Assembly (NCBI GenBank): GCA_945643635.1
Contig: CALZFC010000019.1
Span: 810,001 to 874,000, forward strand
From: Allodiplogaster sudhausi
Taxonomy: Eukaryota > Nematoda > Chromadorea > Rhabditida > Diplogasteridae
DNA: 64,000 nt
Direction: 5' to 3'
Position numbers and translations under genes: made by a program. Below the pieces are notes generated by a model. That model searched no databases. It was not told where the DNA came from and saw nothing but the letters and a program-made list of their open reading frames with translations. Of the stretch, positions 1 through 12,800 are shown piece after piece (position 1 is the stretch's first letter; the number at the start of each line of letters is the position of its first letter).

Positions 1-1071
1 GAAGACGGCGGTCAGAGGAGAGGAGGCCGGAGGCGGAGAAGACACCCGTTCCCACTCGACGGGCTATGTGGATGGAGTAGCAGAGGAGGGTGCAGACGGA
101 GCAGAAGATGCATACAGTCATGTTGTGGCCGTAGCTGACACGACTCAGCAGGTAGAACCAAGTGTGGTAGCAGTAGTAGCACACGAACAGCATCGACACT
201 CTGCAATGGATGACAGGAGGAGTTAGGGCAGGCAGATCACCATCCTTCCAACCAACATCATAATCCTTGAACGGTGCCTTCGGAGTGAAGGGAAAGTGAA
301 GAGGAGAGCAGCATAGAGAGCGAAGAGAACAAAGGCAAATGCAGATGCATAGTCAGCTAGCTCACTCAGCCAATGGTCAGCTGCATGGAACCACGACGAA
401 CACAGCCGAAAACAGAGGGTTCTTTCATTTGGCACCTTTTAACAAAGAAGGCAGCAATTCAGCCAAAAAGTAGTTACGAAAGGATGCAAGAGGGCAGAAT
501 TTATAGAAGATACCAGGTAACAATGCCGACGTTTGTGTAGAGTAACCAGAGAGGCTTAAGTTGTAAACCATGCATGTCAGAGATGCCCCTTCGCATTTGA
601 ACAACCGAAGCCAGGTTCAGCAATGAGAAGACTGTCGAAGCAGGTTCCTGAGAATACCAAGGATAGATAAGCCACCTTAACAGGGGATTGAAAACAAATG
701 AAGAGATGCAACAAAACCTGTGCGACGGTTGTTGAAATGAAGGGCCATTTCCCATGAAACTGCGGAGTTGGATAGCCCTTTGCATGGAACCACTGAACCG
801 CTCTCCACATGCACTCATATCTTAAGAAAGATTAATTGTAACATGTTATCAGAAACGATTGAAACAACACCAAGAGAAAGTAGAACCTGCACCAGAAGCA
901 ATGTCCGTGAGCCCACTCTGTCTGGCTGGGATTAGCCGGGCAGGAAAGTGCTTCACGGCACTCCCCAACGCAATTTCGATACGGTTCAGATGTGTCTCCG
1001 ATGGAGGCATTGACTGGTGTGAAGAGTGATAAGAGTGCGCATGCGGCAAGCCAAGCCGCGCTCCTCCTCAT
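1..1071 (-). CDS. PGAP3: PGAP3 / PER1-like GPI-anchor remodelling protein, 5' part, cut by left edge
   Basis: PGAP3-family proteins are multi-span ER/Golgi membrane proteins needed to remodel GPI-anchor fatty acids. The product starts at 1071 with a signal peptide (MRRSAAWLAACALL), followed by the lumenal Cys-rich part (YRNCVGEC, then YECMW) and the family signature PQFHGKWPF, then QEPAS, and further in FH..D....ELADY. Exons: 887-1071, 718-820, 514-647 and about 280-406. The last visible exon (1 to about 206) continues past the window edge and matches the segment around ..SYGHN. The first two junctions keep phase with GT-AG borders. The third (407-513) gives the right alignment only if the acceptor reads CG instead of AG, and the donor of the fourth exon is uncertain. 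That could be a sequencing error, a non-canonical intron or a decayed gene. The family assignment is firm; the exon ends after the third exon are not. Confidence 0.85.
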
Positions 1072-1617
1072 AAACAGCCCAGGGCTCCTACAACTACCGT
1101 AGCCTGATATCCTATCCTAAACTCAGCCGACAAGATATCAAAATGTTTGGAGCCATAATGCCACCAAATCAGAACACGATTCTCACTCCACCAATTAAAT
1201 ATAATCTCTTTATTCTTCTAAGTCGACAAACTCGACTCTGATGTGAGGAAGACAACATATCACAGAATAAAAAATGTTAGAGAAATCGGGCAGGAAATGG
1301 CAAAGAGAAATAGAAGAAAGCGTTGTTAAGGAATCGACCCCGACAGTCTCACGAATACAAAAGATGGGAAAAAAGAAAGATAGCAGGGGGACCAGAATGC
1401 AACAATATAACCTATAATAGGACGAAAAAATGGAATTAGAAGGCGGGTACCCGTGACAAAATGAGAGAGCGTGGACAATTTGAGGCTATCAGAAAAAGTA
1501 TGCACATTTCCATTGCAAAAGTACCAGCAGAATGCGTTACATACATCAATATTCTTGTTTTGAAAATGTTTGGAAAAGCTCTATTTCCCGTCAGAACCTT
1601 GCGGACTGGAAGAGAGA
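1072..1617. other. Intergenic gap between PGAP3 start and JKAMP stop
   Basis: AT-rich DNA of 546 bp that must hold the JKAMP 3' end and the PGAP3 promoter, both on the minus strand. I see no conserved coding sequence or repeat in it. Confidence 0.6.
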
Positions 1618-4059
1618 CTACGAGGCGAGATGAGTTGCTGCAGGGTGAGAGAAGTGCATGGTAGCGATGAAGAAGAGAGGAGGCACGGGGACGGCCGCCA
1701 GGAAGGAGAGACCCACACTCATCCTCCCGGCACGAACTGCCAGGGCGATAATCGAGAAGGCGAGGAGCAGAGAGTGCATGAGGAGGAACACTATCTGCCG
1801 ACCATTCCCTCCCCCGCTTCTGCCACGGAACTTGACTAGCAGAGAGACCAGAGAACGAGGACGGGCCAGAGACAACTGCACTCCTTGCATTCCCACGCTA
1901 TACATGGCAGTCACGAAGGGGAACGAGAAGTAGAAGAGACCCGCCTGCAATGGAAATCTTTCAGTTATACTCAAGACAAGTTCAGTCAATTCGGGGAAAT
2001 CGTATAAGACAGCAGAAATACAGATTAGAACATAGTCTGTTCCATGTTGAGATATCTCCTCAATTGCAGATGGATGCACCACGAAATATGAAGATGATGA
2101 AAACGCATGAGGAACTAACAAAGAATGCATTGGCAACAGCCAGACAAGGGAGGCTGAAGAGAGCCGCGTAGAGAGCACGGGGACGCCGCTGTTTCCTCAG
2201 CACTGAGGCGTAGAGGATCCCACGGAGGATCGCCGTGTTCACCAGGCAGAATAGAAGGTACACGAAAGGCAGCGTGTGTCTGGAAGGGACAACTCTTTAT
2301 GACAGAAAGTGAACGTTAAGTTTGCAATTTGACTGACAAGGGATAGACCATCTCGTAGGTGCACGGCATGGTTTTGGCGTATTCAATGACTGGGTTGTAC
2401 ATCCAAGGATACCAATTCTTGAGAGAGGAAGACCCGCACGATTTGAGATGAAAAGAGCCTCGGGGAGAGAATACCATGACACTCCCCAGCCCCGCCAGCG
2501 AGCATTCCACCACGCAACTTGCTGCTTCCAGCCATTCACTCCAGCGATTGCTGCAAGGGATTTGGATGGCGAGCGAAAAAAGAGGAGTGAGACAACACAC
2601 CATCGAACTGATTGGAATAACAATAGGTATATAGAAGTCAACGCCCTCAAAGTAACACTCTTGGGGAAGAGGACCATTAATGACAGCGAAATTTCACAAT
2701 GCAAGGGAGAACATTTAAAAAGGCAAACCATCTACAGCATTCGTAATCTTTTTTTAAAGAAAGCTTTTTTCCACGAGGCAATAACAAGCAAGCGAATGAA
2801 GAGAAAATGCATAACGATCGAGCAAGAAAGTTGCTTTAAAGAAAGTCTCCGGCGAATGTTTGGACAAGCAATTCAAAATAGGCATTTGACCCATGAAGTG
2901 TCCCGCACGGAAGGGCCTCAAGCTGCCACTGGCTAAAATATGGCTAGTTCTCTACCCGTCACGTTTTCATAAGGCTGTGATCCTCTCATTTCAGTGCTGC
3001 TGCCCTTGCACTCTCTCCACAGAAATTTGTGGTCAAACAATTGCATAGGGAGCTGACGTGTTGAGAAAATTCCGGCCAATATCGGTTGCGTGCTCCGATA
3101 TGCACGCTTTGTGTTTGGCCGGTTTTGTTATACACGGATCTTTTTTTCAAAATGGATGGATTTGGGGTTTTTGATGCGCTCAAGCGATACAAAGTAGGAG
3201 GGTGCTCAGATCTACAGTAGCCAATTCTCTACCCGTGATATTTAAAATGAATATAACTCTGGAATGATAAGATGAAATACATTCAAACTTTCCCTATCTA
3301 AGTTTTACGATGAGACGAACTGATCCATGCTTAAAAAATGATATGTTAATTATTCGCCGGAGACCTCCTTTAACCATCAATATTCATCGTACATCGTCCC
3401 CAATTTCACTTTACTAATTAAATAACCTTTCTTTTATTGACTCTTGAATACTCGTTTTGTTGAGCACTACTATTCGGAATGTTTGGAGTGGACATTAAAG
3501 AAGAGGAACGAATTGCTGAACTGACTTGCTGGAAGGGTAGTAGGCATGTACTTGAAAGACGTAGAGAAGGAGAGGGAGGAGGAAGACAAAGAGGAGGTAT
3601 AGCCAGTCGTAGTCTGAGAGGGAGTCGTCGCAGGGCTGGCAGAACATGTTATGCCGCACTCGCATCCCCCACTCACAAGCCTGTACAGGAAACAATGAAG
3701 AAGTAGATGGGAAGCATTCAAAAGGTTCTTCCAAAGAACACCATTAAGGAACCAACCCAATTTCCATTAATGCTGTCAAATATTCAAGCATATGTATGCA
3801 ATAATCGAACTTTAGTTTACACTTAACTATTTCGTCTATTTTTCAAGTTGAAAAAATAGGTAGGCATTGGTATTCTTCCCGTCCGAGGAAGAGCATGAGA
3901 AAAGTACCGTACCCCGCACTCGGAGAGAAGAACGGTCGTTGCATTGAGCACTGTGCGGCCACAGAAGCCAGGGCAAGACGTCCACTCCACAGCAGGCAGA
4001 ACTGCTTGCGCCGTGGGAGCTCCAAGCGACCGCAGTTCTGCCACGCTCACATCTTTCAT
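1618..4059 (-). CDS. JKAMP: JKAMP (JNK1/MAPK8-associated membrane protein) homologue
   Basis: JAMP is a multi-pass ER membrane protein that links proteasomes and ubiquitin ligases to ER-associated degradation and binds JNK1. Five exons join without frame errors: 4059-3913, 3680-3526, 2550-2338, 2279-2120 and 1944-1618, giving 333 residues against about 311 in vertebrates. Matching motifs run in order: a Cys-rich lumenal start (CPGFCGRT, LSECG, then NMFCQPC), the block DYDWLYLLF opening the first membrane span, KNWYPWMYNP, the family motif CTYEMVYPL, then LYAALFSLPC and, near the end, FLAAVPVPPLFF. Several hydrophobic spans follow one another. The start Met at 4059 is the first in frame and sits directly before the conserved Cys region. 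All introns are GT-AG; three donors read GTCAGT or GTTAGT. Confidence 0.93.
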
Positions 4060-4648
4060 CAAATCTACAACGAATGATCTTGACCCCTGATGATATACAA
4101 AGAGTCAACCTTGAATGCCCGACATATCCGTCTGGCTCGGCTCGGCTGCTGCAACCCATTAGCACATTGCACACGGAATGCCGTTACTTTCCACCTTCCG
4201 TAACTCGATTTATCGACATTCAATGACCTTCACTTGTAAATTTGCATTCATTTTAAATTGGAAAAGAATGTCCAGATACAAAATAGGCCGTGAAACAACG
4301 GCTACTTTCCTTCCCAGCAATGCGCGAGCTTTAATCGAACCGTATATTGCACGCAACATGTAAAATGAAGAGGTAAGTTTGACCGGCGAATCATTTCAGA
4401 GGTACCTAGCAGATGGCAGATAACTACACGTTATTATTAATCTATCAATGCCGACCTGTGTCAACGTAAAACCATTATAATATCGCCAAGAAATCTAAGT
4501 AATTGATATTATAATATATTGTGAGCAGATTCTTCAGCACAAAAAAAACAGCGGAACATATCTATGAACGAAATAAAGTCTAACACATTAACCGTAGTCG
4601 AGACATAGCAAATGATCACTGGCCAATCATTTCGATGAAAAAAAAAAT
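4060..4648. other. Intergenic gap, JKAMP promoter and seipin 3' end
   Basis: AT-rich, 589 bp, with no convincing ORF. It includes an A-rich stretch near 4637-4650 just after the seipin stop codon (minus strand sense). Nothing else recognised. Confidence 0.5.
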
Positions 4649-6420
4649 TTATTTTCGTCTCCTGAGTTCAGATGCATTTTGAGTTGTTTCAACATTGGAC
4701 TCAGTTGCAGATTCCTCGCTGCCACTGGAGTCGCGATGCTCACCAGTCTCTTCAATCTCTGTAAACTTGAAGAGAGGAACGCATTCCGGAATTTCATTTA
4801 CGTTCTCAGGAATGAATTCATCCTCGGCGCGGTGCTTGAAATGAAATTCATTTAAACCGCTCAAACCAGGCTAAATACAAACGAAAAAAAGGCAGCTAAG
4901 AAGCACCTGTGATTCAGGCCTGTCAACGTGTTCATAGGAGGAGAGAGTGCTGGATGGAGAAGGAGGGGGAGTGGCCACAAGACTGTATTCATCGGTGGAA
5001 GACCTCTCAAGGATCACTCTGTTCTATTAATGCAACAAAAGTAATTATTATTTTCTGAGCCACAAATAAATCTAATGACCTCTCAACGAAAATAAGATAC
5101 CTTAGAATCGCTTATGCTGGCCTTTTTCTCCGAATGACCAGCGCTGAATCCCGCAGTGATAAGGATTAGAGTAGAAAGCGTGGAGAATGAAGAGAGCCAG
5201 AGCAGAGCAGAAGTAATCAGTGGGTAATGGTAGAGAACATGGCGGATGATTCCGAATGAAGCAGCCACACGAAGTTCGGCACTTTCAACCTAATTCATAT
5301 TCATATCCTATATTTCTAATGGAAACACTACTTTAGTTCAGGACGAGTGAAGAGCACAGGAGACCACGAATTCAGGAGCAACTAATCTTCTTCAAACAGA
5401 CCTGAGCAAACCGATTCTGAAGCTGGAATATTAGCTTCTCTGAAGGTGTCGATGGGTTCTCGTAGTAATCATGGGCCATATGCAGAGAAAACAGAGTGGC
5501 ATCATCGAAGATACCGAGAAGGTAAACAGGGAAGAAACACAGGCGGAACACCTGCAATGGCAACTACGATCAGAGAACCTATATTGAAACCATCATTGGA
5601 AAAAAAGTGGCGCTTTACCTTTCGCAAGAAAGACGGTTCTCTAAAGAATGTCGACTTGTGAAACTCCTTGACGATGTTGCTGTTCTTGTCCGTAATGCGG
5701 ATAACATTCTGGAAGAGACCAAGACGTTTCGCTTGCTCCGGGTCAGGAAAGCGAATGTCGACTGCCATTGAGTAATGAACCCCGGAAGAGAAGAGTGGCA
5801 TCTGTGGAAAGATCAAATCATAAAGGAGAAAAATGGCTTGCGCGAAAACAAGATTGCTTCCTGACCAACTGGAATTCGTCTCTGCAGAACAGGAAAGTAA
5901 TGAATGTACCATTTGAAGATCGATGGTAGCCGTTGGAAAGGAACAGACACCGTGGAGTTGGTCGAGGCACGTATCGAAGACCAGATCAAGAGGAACCATG
6001 GCCTCCACTGAGCTAGGCAAGGCAGCGTAGCGGACACTCAGTGGAACCAGAGTCGAGATGACCGCAGCGCCGAACAGCTTAAGCAAATTACTTCAGGAAG
6101 AACTCAGACAGACAAAGTTTCACTGTATCATGGCTTCATATTAGAGACATTTGAGAATTACTAGGCAGCGGGATGCAGCAGCCCGTTATGCGAGATCAAA
6201 TATCAATGTGTTGAAAACAGAAGCTCGTAAAGAGTGTGAACAGCAAACATGTGACACTGCCTTGCAGAATCACATGAGAAAGGCAAAAAGTTCCTGATAA
6301 AGAAAGTTCTAAGCCTGTTACCCGAAATAGAATGAAGAGTGCCGCGATCACAGTCGTGGGGTTCGTGAGCATTAGAAAGAGGCCGGTGATAGCCGCGCGG
6401 GCATTGCTCAGCACTCTCAT
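4649..6420 (-). CDS. BSCL2: Seipin homologue (BSCL2 family), lipid droplet biogenesis
   Basis: Seipin is an oligomeric ER protein with two membrane spans and a lumenal domain. It sits at ER-lipid droplet contacts and organises droplet formation. Seven exons join in phase 0 throughout: 6420-6322, 6077-5910, 5801-5619, 5551-5402, 5289-5101, 5023-4907 and 4870-4649, giving 375 residues. The first hydrophobic span (TTVIAALFILF, continued in LFGAAVISTLVPL) leads to the lumenal signature CSFPTATIDLQ. Then come YSMAVDIRFPD and GLFQNVIRI of the beta-sandwich, and finally FGIIRHVLYHYPLI, which matches the conserved segment before the second span. The C-terminal cytosolic tail is acidic and Ser-rich (SSGSEESATES) and ends in RRRK. 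Every intron begins in phase 0, which is notable. The gene is divergent from the plus-strand gene at 6886, so 6421-6885 should be a bidirectional promoter. Confidence 0.93.
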
Positions 6421-6885
6421 CTTGCCTGGGGCATTCAGGAAGAGGACACCTCAACACACAGGCAGGTTCACTTTGGCAGCGGCTGTCTCAACTGCCAATC
6501 ACGGTGAATGTTGATAAGGAGAAAGGGGCGGAGCGTCTCAAGGGAACTTGACAAACGCTCTCAAAGAAACGCACATCATATATCAGTACATTGAAAGGTG
6601 GAAGGTAACAACAAATTCTTGCATAACCACAAGGATAAAAACTTCAAAAGATCACGAACAAAGTAGCTAAAATTTTAGCTAAACAAATTCCAAACGATCA
6701 AATTATTATAGTGTTTTGCTTGGTGTTGAAACAATATAGTTCATTAGTGGATATTTATAATACTTTTAAATTAATTTCCATTCAAGGCCAATAAATTTTT
6801 AAAAGGTATATACAAGATTGGGGAGAAAGTTCGGTATCACTTCTTTGTCGGTACTTGTTAGTTGTCAGGAGATGCTGCGCAGGAC
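6421..6885. promoter_or_regulatory. Divergent intergenic region between seipin and the zinc-ribbon gene
   Basis: These 465 bp separate two divergently transcribed genes and must contain both 5' regions. The sequence is AT-rich after 6600. No clear TATA box or initiator could be assigned, so the regulatory role is inferred from layout only. Confidence 0.4.
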
Positions 6886-9800
6886 ATGAACATGGAGAGC
6901 GACGCGAAGGACGACGATCAGATGGGCGACATCGAGGCAGCCGATGGATGGGACGACTCGCTCGGAAGTGACCCTGTACGTTTTGTTATCTTTTTTATTG
7001 ACCTTGTTTCAGCTGTTTTTACTGCTCTTGTTAGTATGGTAGTTGTTGTCTTGTGAGATGACTTTCTTCTTCCTTAAGATGGACATCGCCTCCGAGCAAT
7101 CGGTCAATGACGTGGATGAAGGTTTGCGACCTTTTTAGGTGCAAAATGAATTTGGTTTTCTTGTATTGCAGACATTGATGGAGTGGACCTCGATGATATC
7201 GATGGGGTGGCCATTGACTTGGATGGGATGGGGGGCCGGTCTGTTCCCATGTCGCTTGGCGAAGTATCTCGCTCACTGGATGTAAGTTGTGAATTCATAT
7301 TCTAAAGCATTATTTTCTTTTTTATTCTTTCTTTCAGTGGTTTTTAGGATTTAAGTCTTTTAGACCTCGGGTTTAATGGAAGACTCATCTGCTACCGCTT
7401 CATCCGAGCTCGCTGGTGAACACGGCGAACACAGTCGCACGCAACCTGCGATTTTGAGTGGATCTGTGACTGGCCCCACCACTTTCTCCGCCGATTTGAC
7501 TGGATGTTCTTCCTCGCAGGTTCTTCTGAGCGCTTTATTATGGCTTATATGTGTGTTTTTGCTGTAACTTTCTGCAAATTATATTCATAAAGTATTTTGA
7601 AATGTGGTAAAATTTTTAATTTCGGAGCTGCTCATTATACTTCCTACAGATTTAGTGATTTAACCTTAAATATAAGTCAATAATAAGTGTTTTTCGATTT
7701 AGGATCTGAAGGAATCTAAAGACACTACCGCTATCCCTATCGGAACGAATGGTTAGCTGTTTTAATTAATTTAATTTAATTGCATACCATTTGAAAACAT
7801 AGCGCGCTACATTTACTCTGTTTCCTTCTTATTTATATTCTGATTATTTTATTCTAGTTACAAACGGTGACATCATTTCTATAGAAACAGTACAAGTTGA
7901 CCTTCCTGAGAAGAGCCTAGGACCATCCGAACAAGACATTGATCCAAGTGAAGGTTATTTTCCTTTAGTTGTTTTGTATTCGTGGAAATAGCTTTGGAGA
8001 TGTAACAGTTGTAGTGTATTTCCTTATGGCAGGTGCAATGACGGACGTAGTCCAATATCAGCGCTGTTACAACTGTGGATTTGACTTGCCTCCACGCCTC
8101 TCTCGTTACACCCGAATAATAAGAGGACCGGTTAGTGTGAATTCTGCTCTAACATTTAAACATATGCGCTCTAATAAATTCTAGCTGAGCAGAGATTTTA
8201 TTTTCTCAAGATTATCCAATTGTCGACTAATTTGGCCTCGTTCAGGCCTTCTTTCTCAAGCCATAGAGGGGGAAAAGTAAGATAAAGTATTTGTTCGCAA
8301 TTGTGCTCCAACGAGAACACCCGCGCTAATCCTCGAATAAGAGTGTGAGCTTAAGAGAATGTGAGCTTGCTTATTTACTTGTGAACGAATCGCTCACATG
8401 ATATCACATTGCCAGTCAGCGGTTCACAGAGTCGCCCTTTTTCTGTCTTGAGTTTTGTGATATTGTTTTATTCTTTTCTTTACGGTTTGATTGTTATTCA
8501 TGTGTACTGTATATAAATTACGGATGTTTCAGCAGAAGGGAAGGGTTCCGTGGCGAATGAAATGCGTGAGGAGGAAATGTCAGAAGTTTTTCGGGAGCAC
8601 TTACCTCCTAGACGGGAAGGAAAAGAAGTTCGTCCTCTTTAAAACAGGTCTGCGATTGTTGTATTAAATTTGCTAGGGAAACTTTCGGGAGGGTACAAAT
8701 GAAAGCCGTGTCCATCTCGAAATTCATCCTCTACGCTGAGAATGAAGAACGCACGGAAGAGAACGCGAATTCGCTTATCTTTATGTGGAAGAATCTACTT
8801 TTTCAAACTAAATTTTTTCGGGAAGACCGCTGACGAAAACTAAAACTATTTAAACACTTTCATTTTCCCATACATGCAGGATTGCTGGCCTTCAAGTTGC
8901 GAGTTATGGCTTGGTTTTTATTGACATGATTAAATTGCTGACTTTTCTCTAAAATGAGAAAGAATCGGATCGATCTGCGACGAATGACGTCACTTTGAAG
9001 TCGGCGATAAATGGAGGGGGGGAGGTAGCTCCAATCGGACCCTTGCTTCATCGGCTGGCGCTTTCTCTTTGGGGGGGGGGGGGTTCGCCTTTCGAAGATA
9101 ATTCGGGAGAGCTTTGTGTCTCTTCTTTGCCTGCTCTCGCCGTATCTCGTTTTCTCCTTATATATTCTGCAGTCATGTCTGATACTTGTTTTCTTCTTCT
9201 TCTCTCTCTCACTCTCGCTTCATCTTTCCTATCTTCTCTCTTTCTCAGTCTCTCTCCTTACTGCGGCTTACTTCTACAATGCTCCGCTGTTCAACGCTGC
9301 CGCAAGCCAACGCGGAGTCTTTGGAAGGGTGCATTTCTATCTATTTGAAAGGGTGCATTTCTATCTACAACTGGTTGCACCCGGGATACCTACATCCTCT
9401 GCCAGCCCAACTTGTTTACGCCTGGTCTGGTCAGTACGGGACTGTTATCATGTCTACCCAATGCGGAAGTCAAGCTGCAATATGTAGTGGGATTTATGCT
9501 GATTTTCTTTCATAGGCTTAGGGTTGGTCTGATCACCAGAGTCAGCCTAACATTCAATTCATAACTTAAACGTTGGAAACAGTAGACCTTCGCTGATGAT
9601 CTTCCCTCTTCACAGAGGACGCCCGAGTCTCCGCAGCTAACTAGCACAGGATTATTCACTGAAAAAAATAAAATTCCATCGCTTGTATAGCGCGGGGCAA
9701 ATTAGTAGAAAATGATCAGTGTCATAAAAAAGAATAGTGTCACCTATCGGTGGAGAGTTTGTAACCAGAAGTGCAACCGGCCCAAATTTCCAAGGCCCTC

Positions 9801-12800
9801 TAGAGCCGGTCCGGCCCTACCTTGTGCCTGGCCCTGAGCCCGTTTGGGTCTGTTTTTCGGCTAGCGAGCATCCTCATGACAGAACGAACTCTTACTGTAA
9901 TTGGAATCCGACATTTTTAAAAACCAAGTCAAGAGCCGAAATTTCATTCACAAATGACCGGCCGGACCAAAAAAGTTGGGCCAACTTGCATCTCCGTCTG
10001 TAACCGCCAGTGGGCTGATATTGAGCACAAAAAAATGTATTTGACAACCATGGCGTAGTACCCTGTGCAGGAAAGTTTATTGCAAGTTCTTTTGACAAAG
10101 AAGAAGACCATTTTTAAACTTTACAAGATGAAAGGCGGGTGAAGGCGCGCTTCCATCTTGAACTGATTTTTGTCACCTGGGCTCGCTATTAGATGCGGAT
10201 TCTTATTGAAGATAAGAGTGGCGGCATGGCATGTAAACACTTCACAGAAAACAAATTTTTTTAAAAAAATATTCTGATGGTTAGTGTTGCGGCAAACAGT
10301 GAAAACCTTATAAGCGTTGCAGATACTGCTCTTGAGACTCGTCAATTCGCTTCCGGTCCACGAGAAGAGAAGTTCGATCAGTCAGAATGTAAGAGCTGTA
10401 CACTGAACGCTTTATATTTTTGATAAGTTTAAATGTTTCTAACATTTACAGATGACCAATGCGTTCAAGAGTACAAGCGTCGAGGAAAGTCAACAATACT
10501 CAACGATCAATTGGTTTCAACGTCTGCTGCCAGTGCTCCTTCTGTGGTGCGATCTTTATTTCTGACTCCTCTTGAGGATGTTATGTTCGCAGTATGGTAT
10601 ACCAATTTAGCCTGATTTTTCCCTGCCAACTTAATAGCTATTCTTAGATTAAAATCAGAGACGATTATTTTTCTCCGGCACATGAACTTCTGCTGTTTGA
10701 TTTTCACAGTTTGATAAGCGTAGTATTACGGAATGATATATTAGTATTCTTAATAGCTTTTACTTATATTTAGATGGAGGATAATCCTGCTAAGAATACT
10801 AAACGGGCATCTCCAAATGGCAAAATTCTGAGCAACGGCAGCGCAACTGTTTCCAGCGTCGAAAAGATCACTCCTCCCAGGAAGAAAATGAGGAAAGGAT
10901 ATGCATTTATTGCACTCGACGAGTCACTTCCAACTCCTGATTCAATTGACGCTGAGGTTCGGAACTGTTCATGCTTTCAAACTCAGGTTTATTGTATCGA
11001 TGACGAATATATCAATTCGTAATTCTTTGACAGAAAAGGTCATACGAATAATGTAAATAAGTTTTAGAGCTCTTAGTTATTAATTTTGCAGGGACCGGAA
11101 GGCGGAGAGGCAGTGAAGCGAATTGTGCACCGGGAGGAAGCTCGGCCACCTTGCCGCTCCTTCGCTACTCAGACTGGTGAAACAGAACACGGCTGCTCCT
11201 TGGTCATAGACGAGATTCGATCGAAGACCGCCTTCTCCTCGTTCAAGTATCTAGCTATTTTCATCTTTAAATTTAGGGAAATTATTCTAATTTTCTACGT
11301 CATTGATTTGTGTAAAGTGGCTTTTAATCGTTGGCGGTGTGTTGGTACATACAGAGAGAAAAAGAAGTATTGTGGAAGTTAGCGAGAAAAGTGCGAGGAA
11401 TGCGAAAATGGCATCACTCGTTCATTTCTCACTAAAATGCTGTTGATTTCTGCTTGTTCAACTCAAGTTGTAAAATTGTAGGCCAGGCGACTCGGCTACT
11501 GTGTCTGACGCGATAGCCAGGAGACTTCTGCTAACACAGCAAACTCTCATCGCTCAGGGAACAAAGATTCGCACTCTTCGTGAGGAGAATCAAAAGCTCT
11601 CTTCGTCTCTCACTATTTTCGGCCAGAGCATTAGAGGATTTTGGTCAGTATAAGAGCATTTCATATCGTATTTGGAGCATTTGATATTCATTGTCAAATC
11701 AGATATTGTTTCCTCTTTGAGTGCGAAGATGATGGATGACATGCGGAGATTGAGAGATGACATTGAGTGCGGCCAGAAGGACCTCAAGACGTTTTCGGAT
11801 GAACTCAGAAACGAGGCGACGAAGGACATGAGACTCATCAAGGGCATCAAAGTGCGCCTTTTTTAGCCACTAGGAAGCGAGGATAAAATACATCATAATA
11901 CAGCGAGTAAAAATGACTGGATCAATCTCTTAAAACAAAGAAGAATAATCTTTTTTCTATGGGGTTTTAGTGGTTCAAAATATTAATGCATAGTATTTTT
12001 TTTACTGTGGCGACGTCGAATATTAAAAACTAATTTAAGGAGTCCGTTGCGAAGAAGCTCGATAATGTCGACCGTTACAAACGGAAAATACAGGTCAGAT
12101 AAGAGTAACTCTGAAGAGGAAATGTCTTTCTAGCCTTGATTTACATATCAGGTGACGGGAGAGTACCAGGAGAGGCTTGCCAAGCAGGCCGATGAGACAG
12201 TGCAGCATTACCATCGGATGGTCGCTGAACTGGAGCAGAAACTCATGGTTGCGAAGAAGACGCAAGGAGAGGCCGAGACTAAGCTCAATGATAAGATTTA
12301 CATTGGTGGGCTATACTTCGAATTGGGAAGGGAATTTAGGTGGACGCTTTTGCAGCAAACAACGCCCGATGCACTCACTGCACGGTGACGGAGAAAGTGA
12401 AGGGAATGCTGACGAATCAAGTGGCTGAGCTTATGAAGCAGAGAGATGCCACAATCAAGGAGAAGAATGAGGCCAGATCTTCTTTTTCTCTTTTCTTCCA
12501 TACTTTTATTTTTCATTGTTATTGATCAATCTCAGATTTGTTTTTAGCTTCAAAAGCGAGTTGACAACACGGAACAAGTGAATCGAATCCTGTCGAAGAA
12601 CAACGACAAAACTAAGTTTGAGCTGCGAGCCTGGGAAGCGAATTGCCTGAGACTGACAGCAGAGGTTGCGGCCCTGAAGGAGGCGGCCAAGGAGGCACGG
12701 GCAGAGGCGAGAGCTTCGAACAAATTGGGCACTCCTTCCTCAGCCACGGGTCACGGAGATGCGGGTTTGATACCAGCTACCGTATTCGTTGTGCGATACA

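Noticed and set aside
2448..2936. Plus-strand ORF of 162 codons
   Set aside because: It is antisense to JKAMP exon 3 and its flanking intron; the minus-strand reading matches JKAMP in frame.
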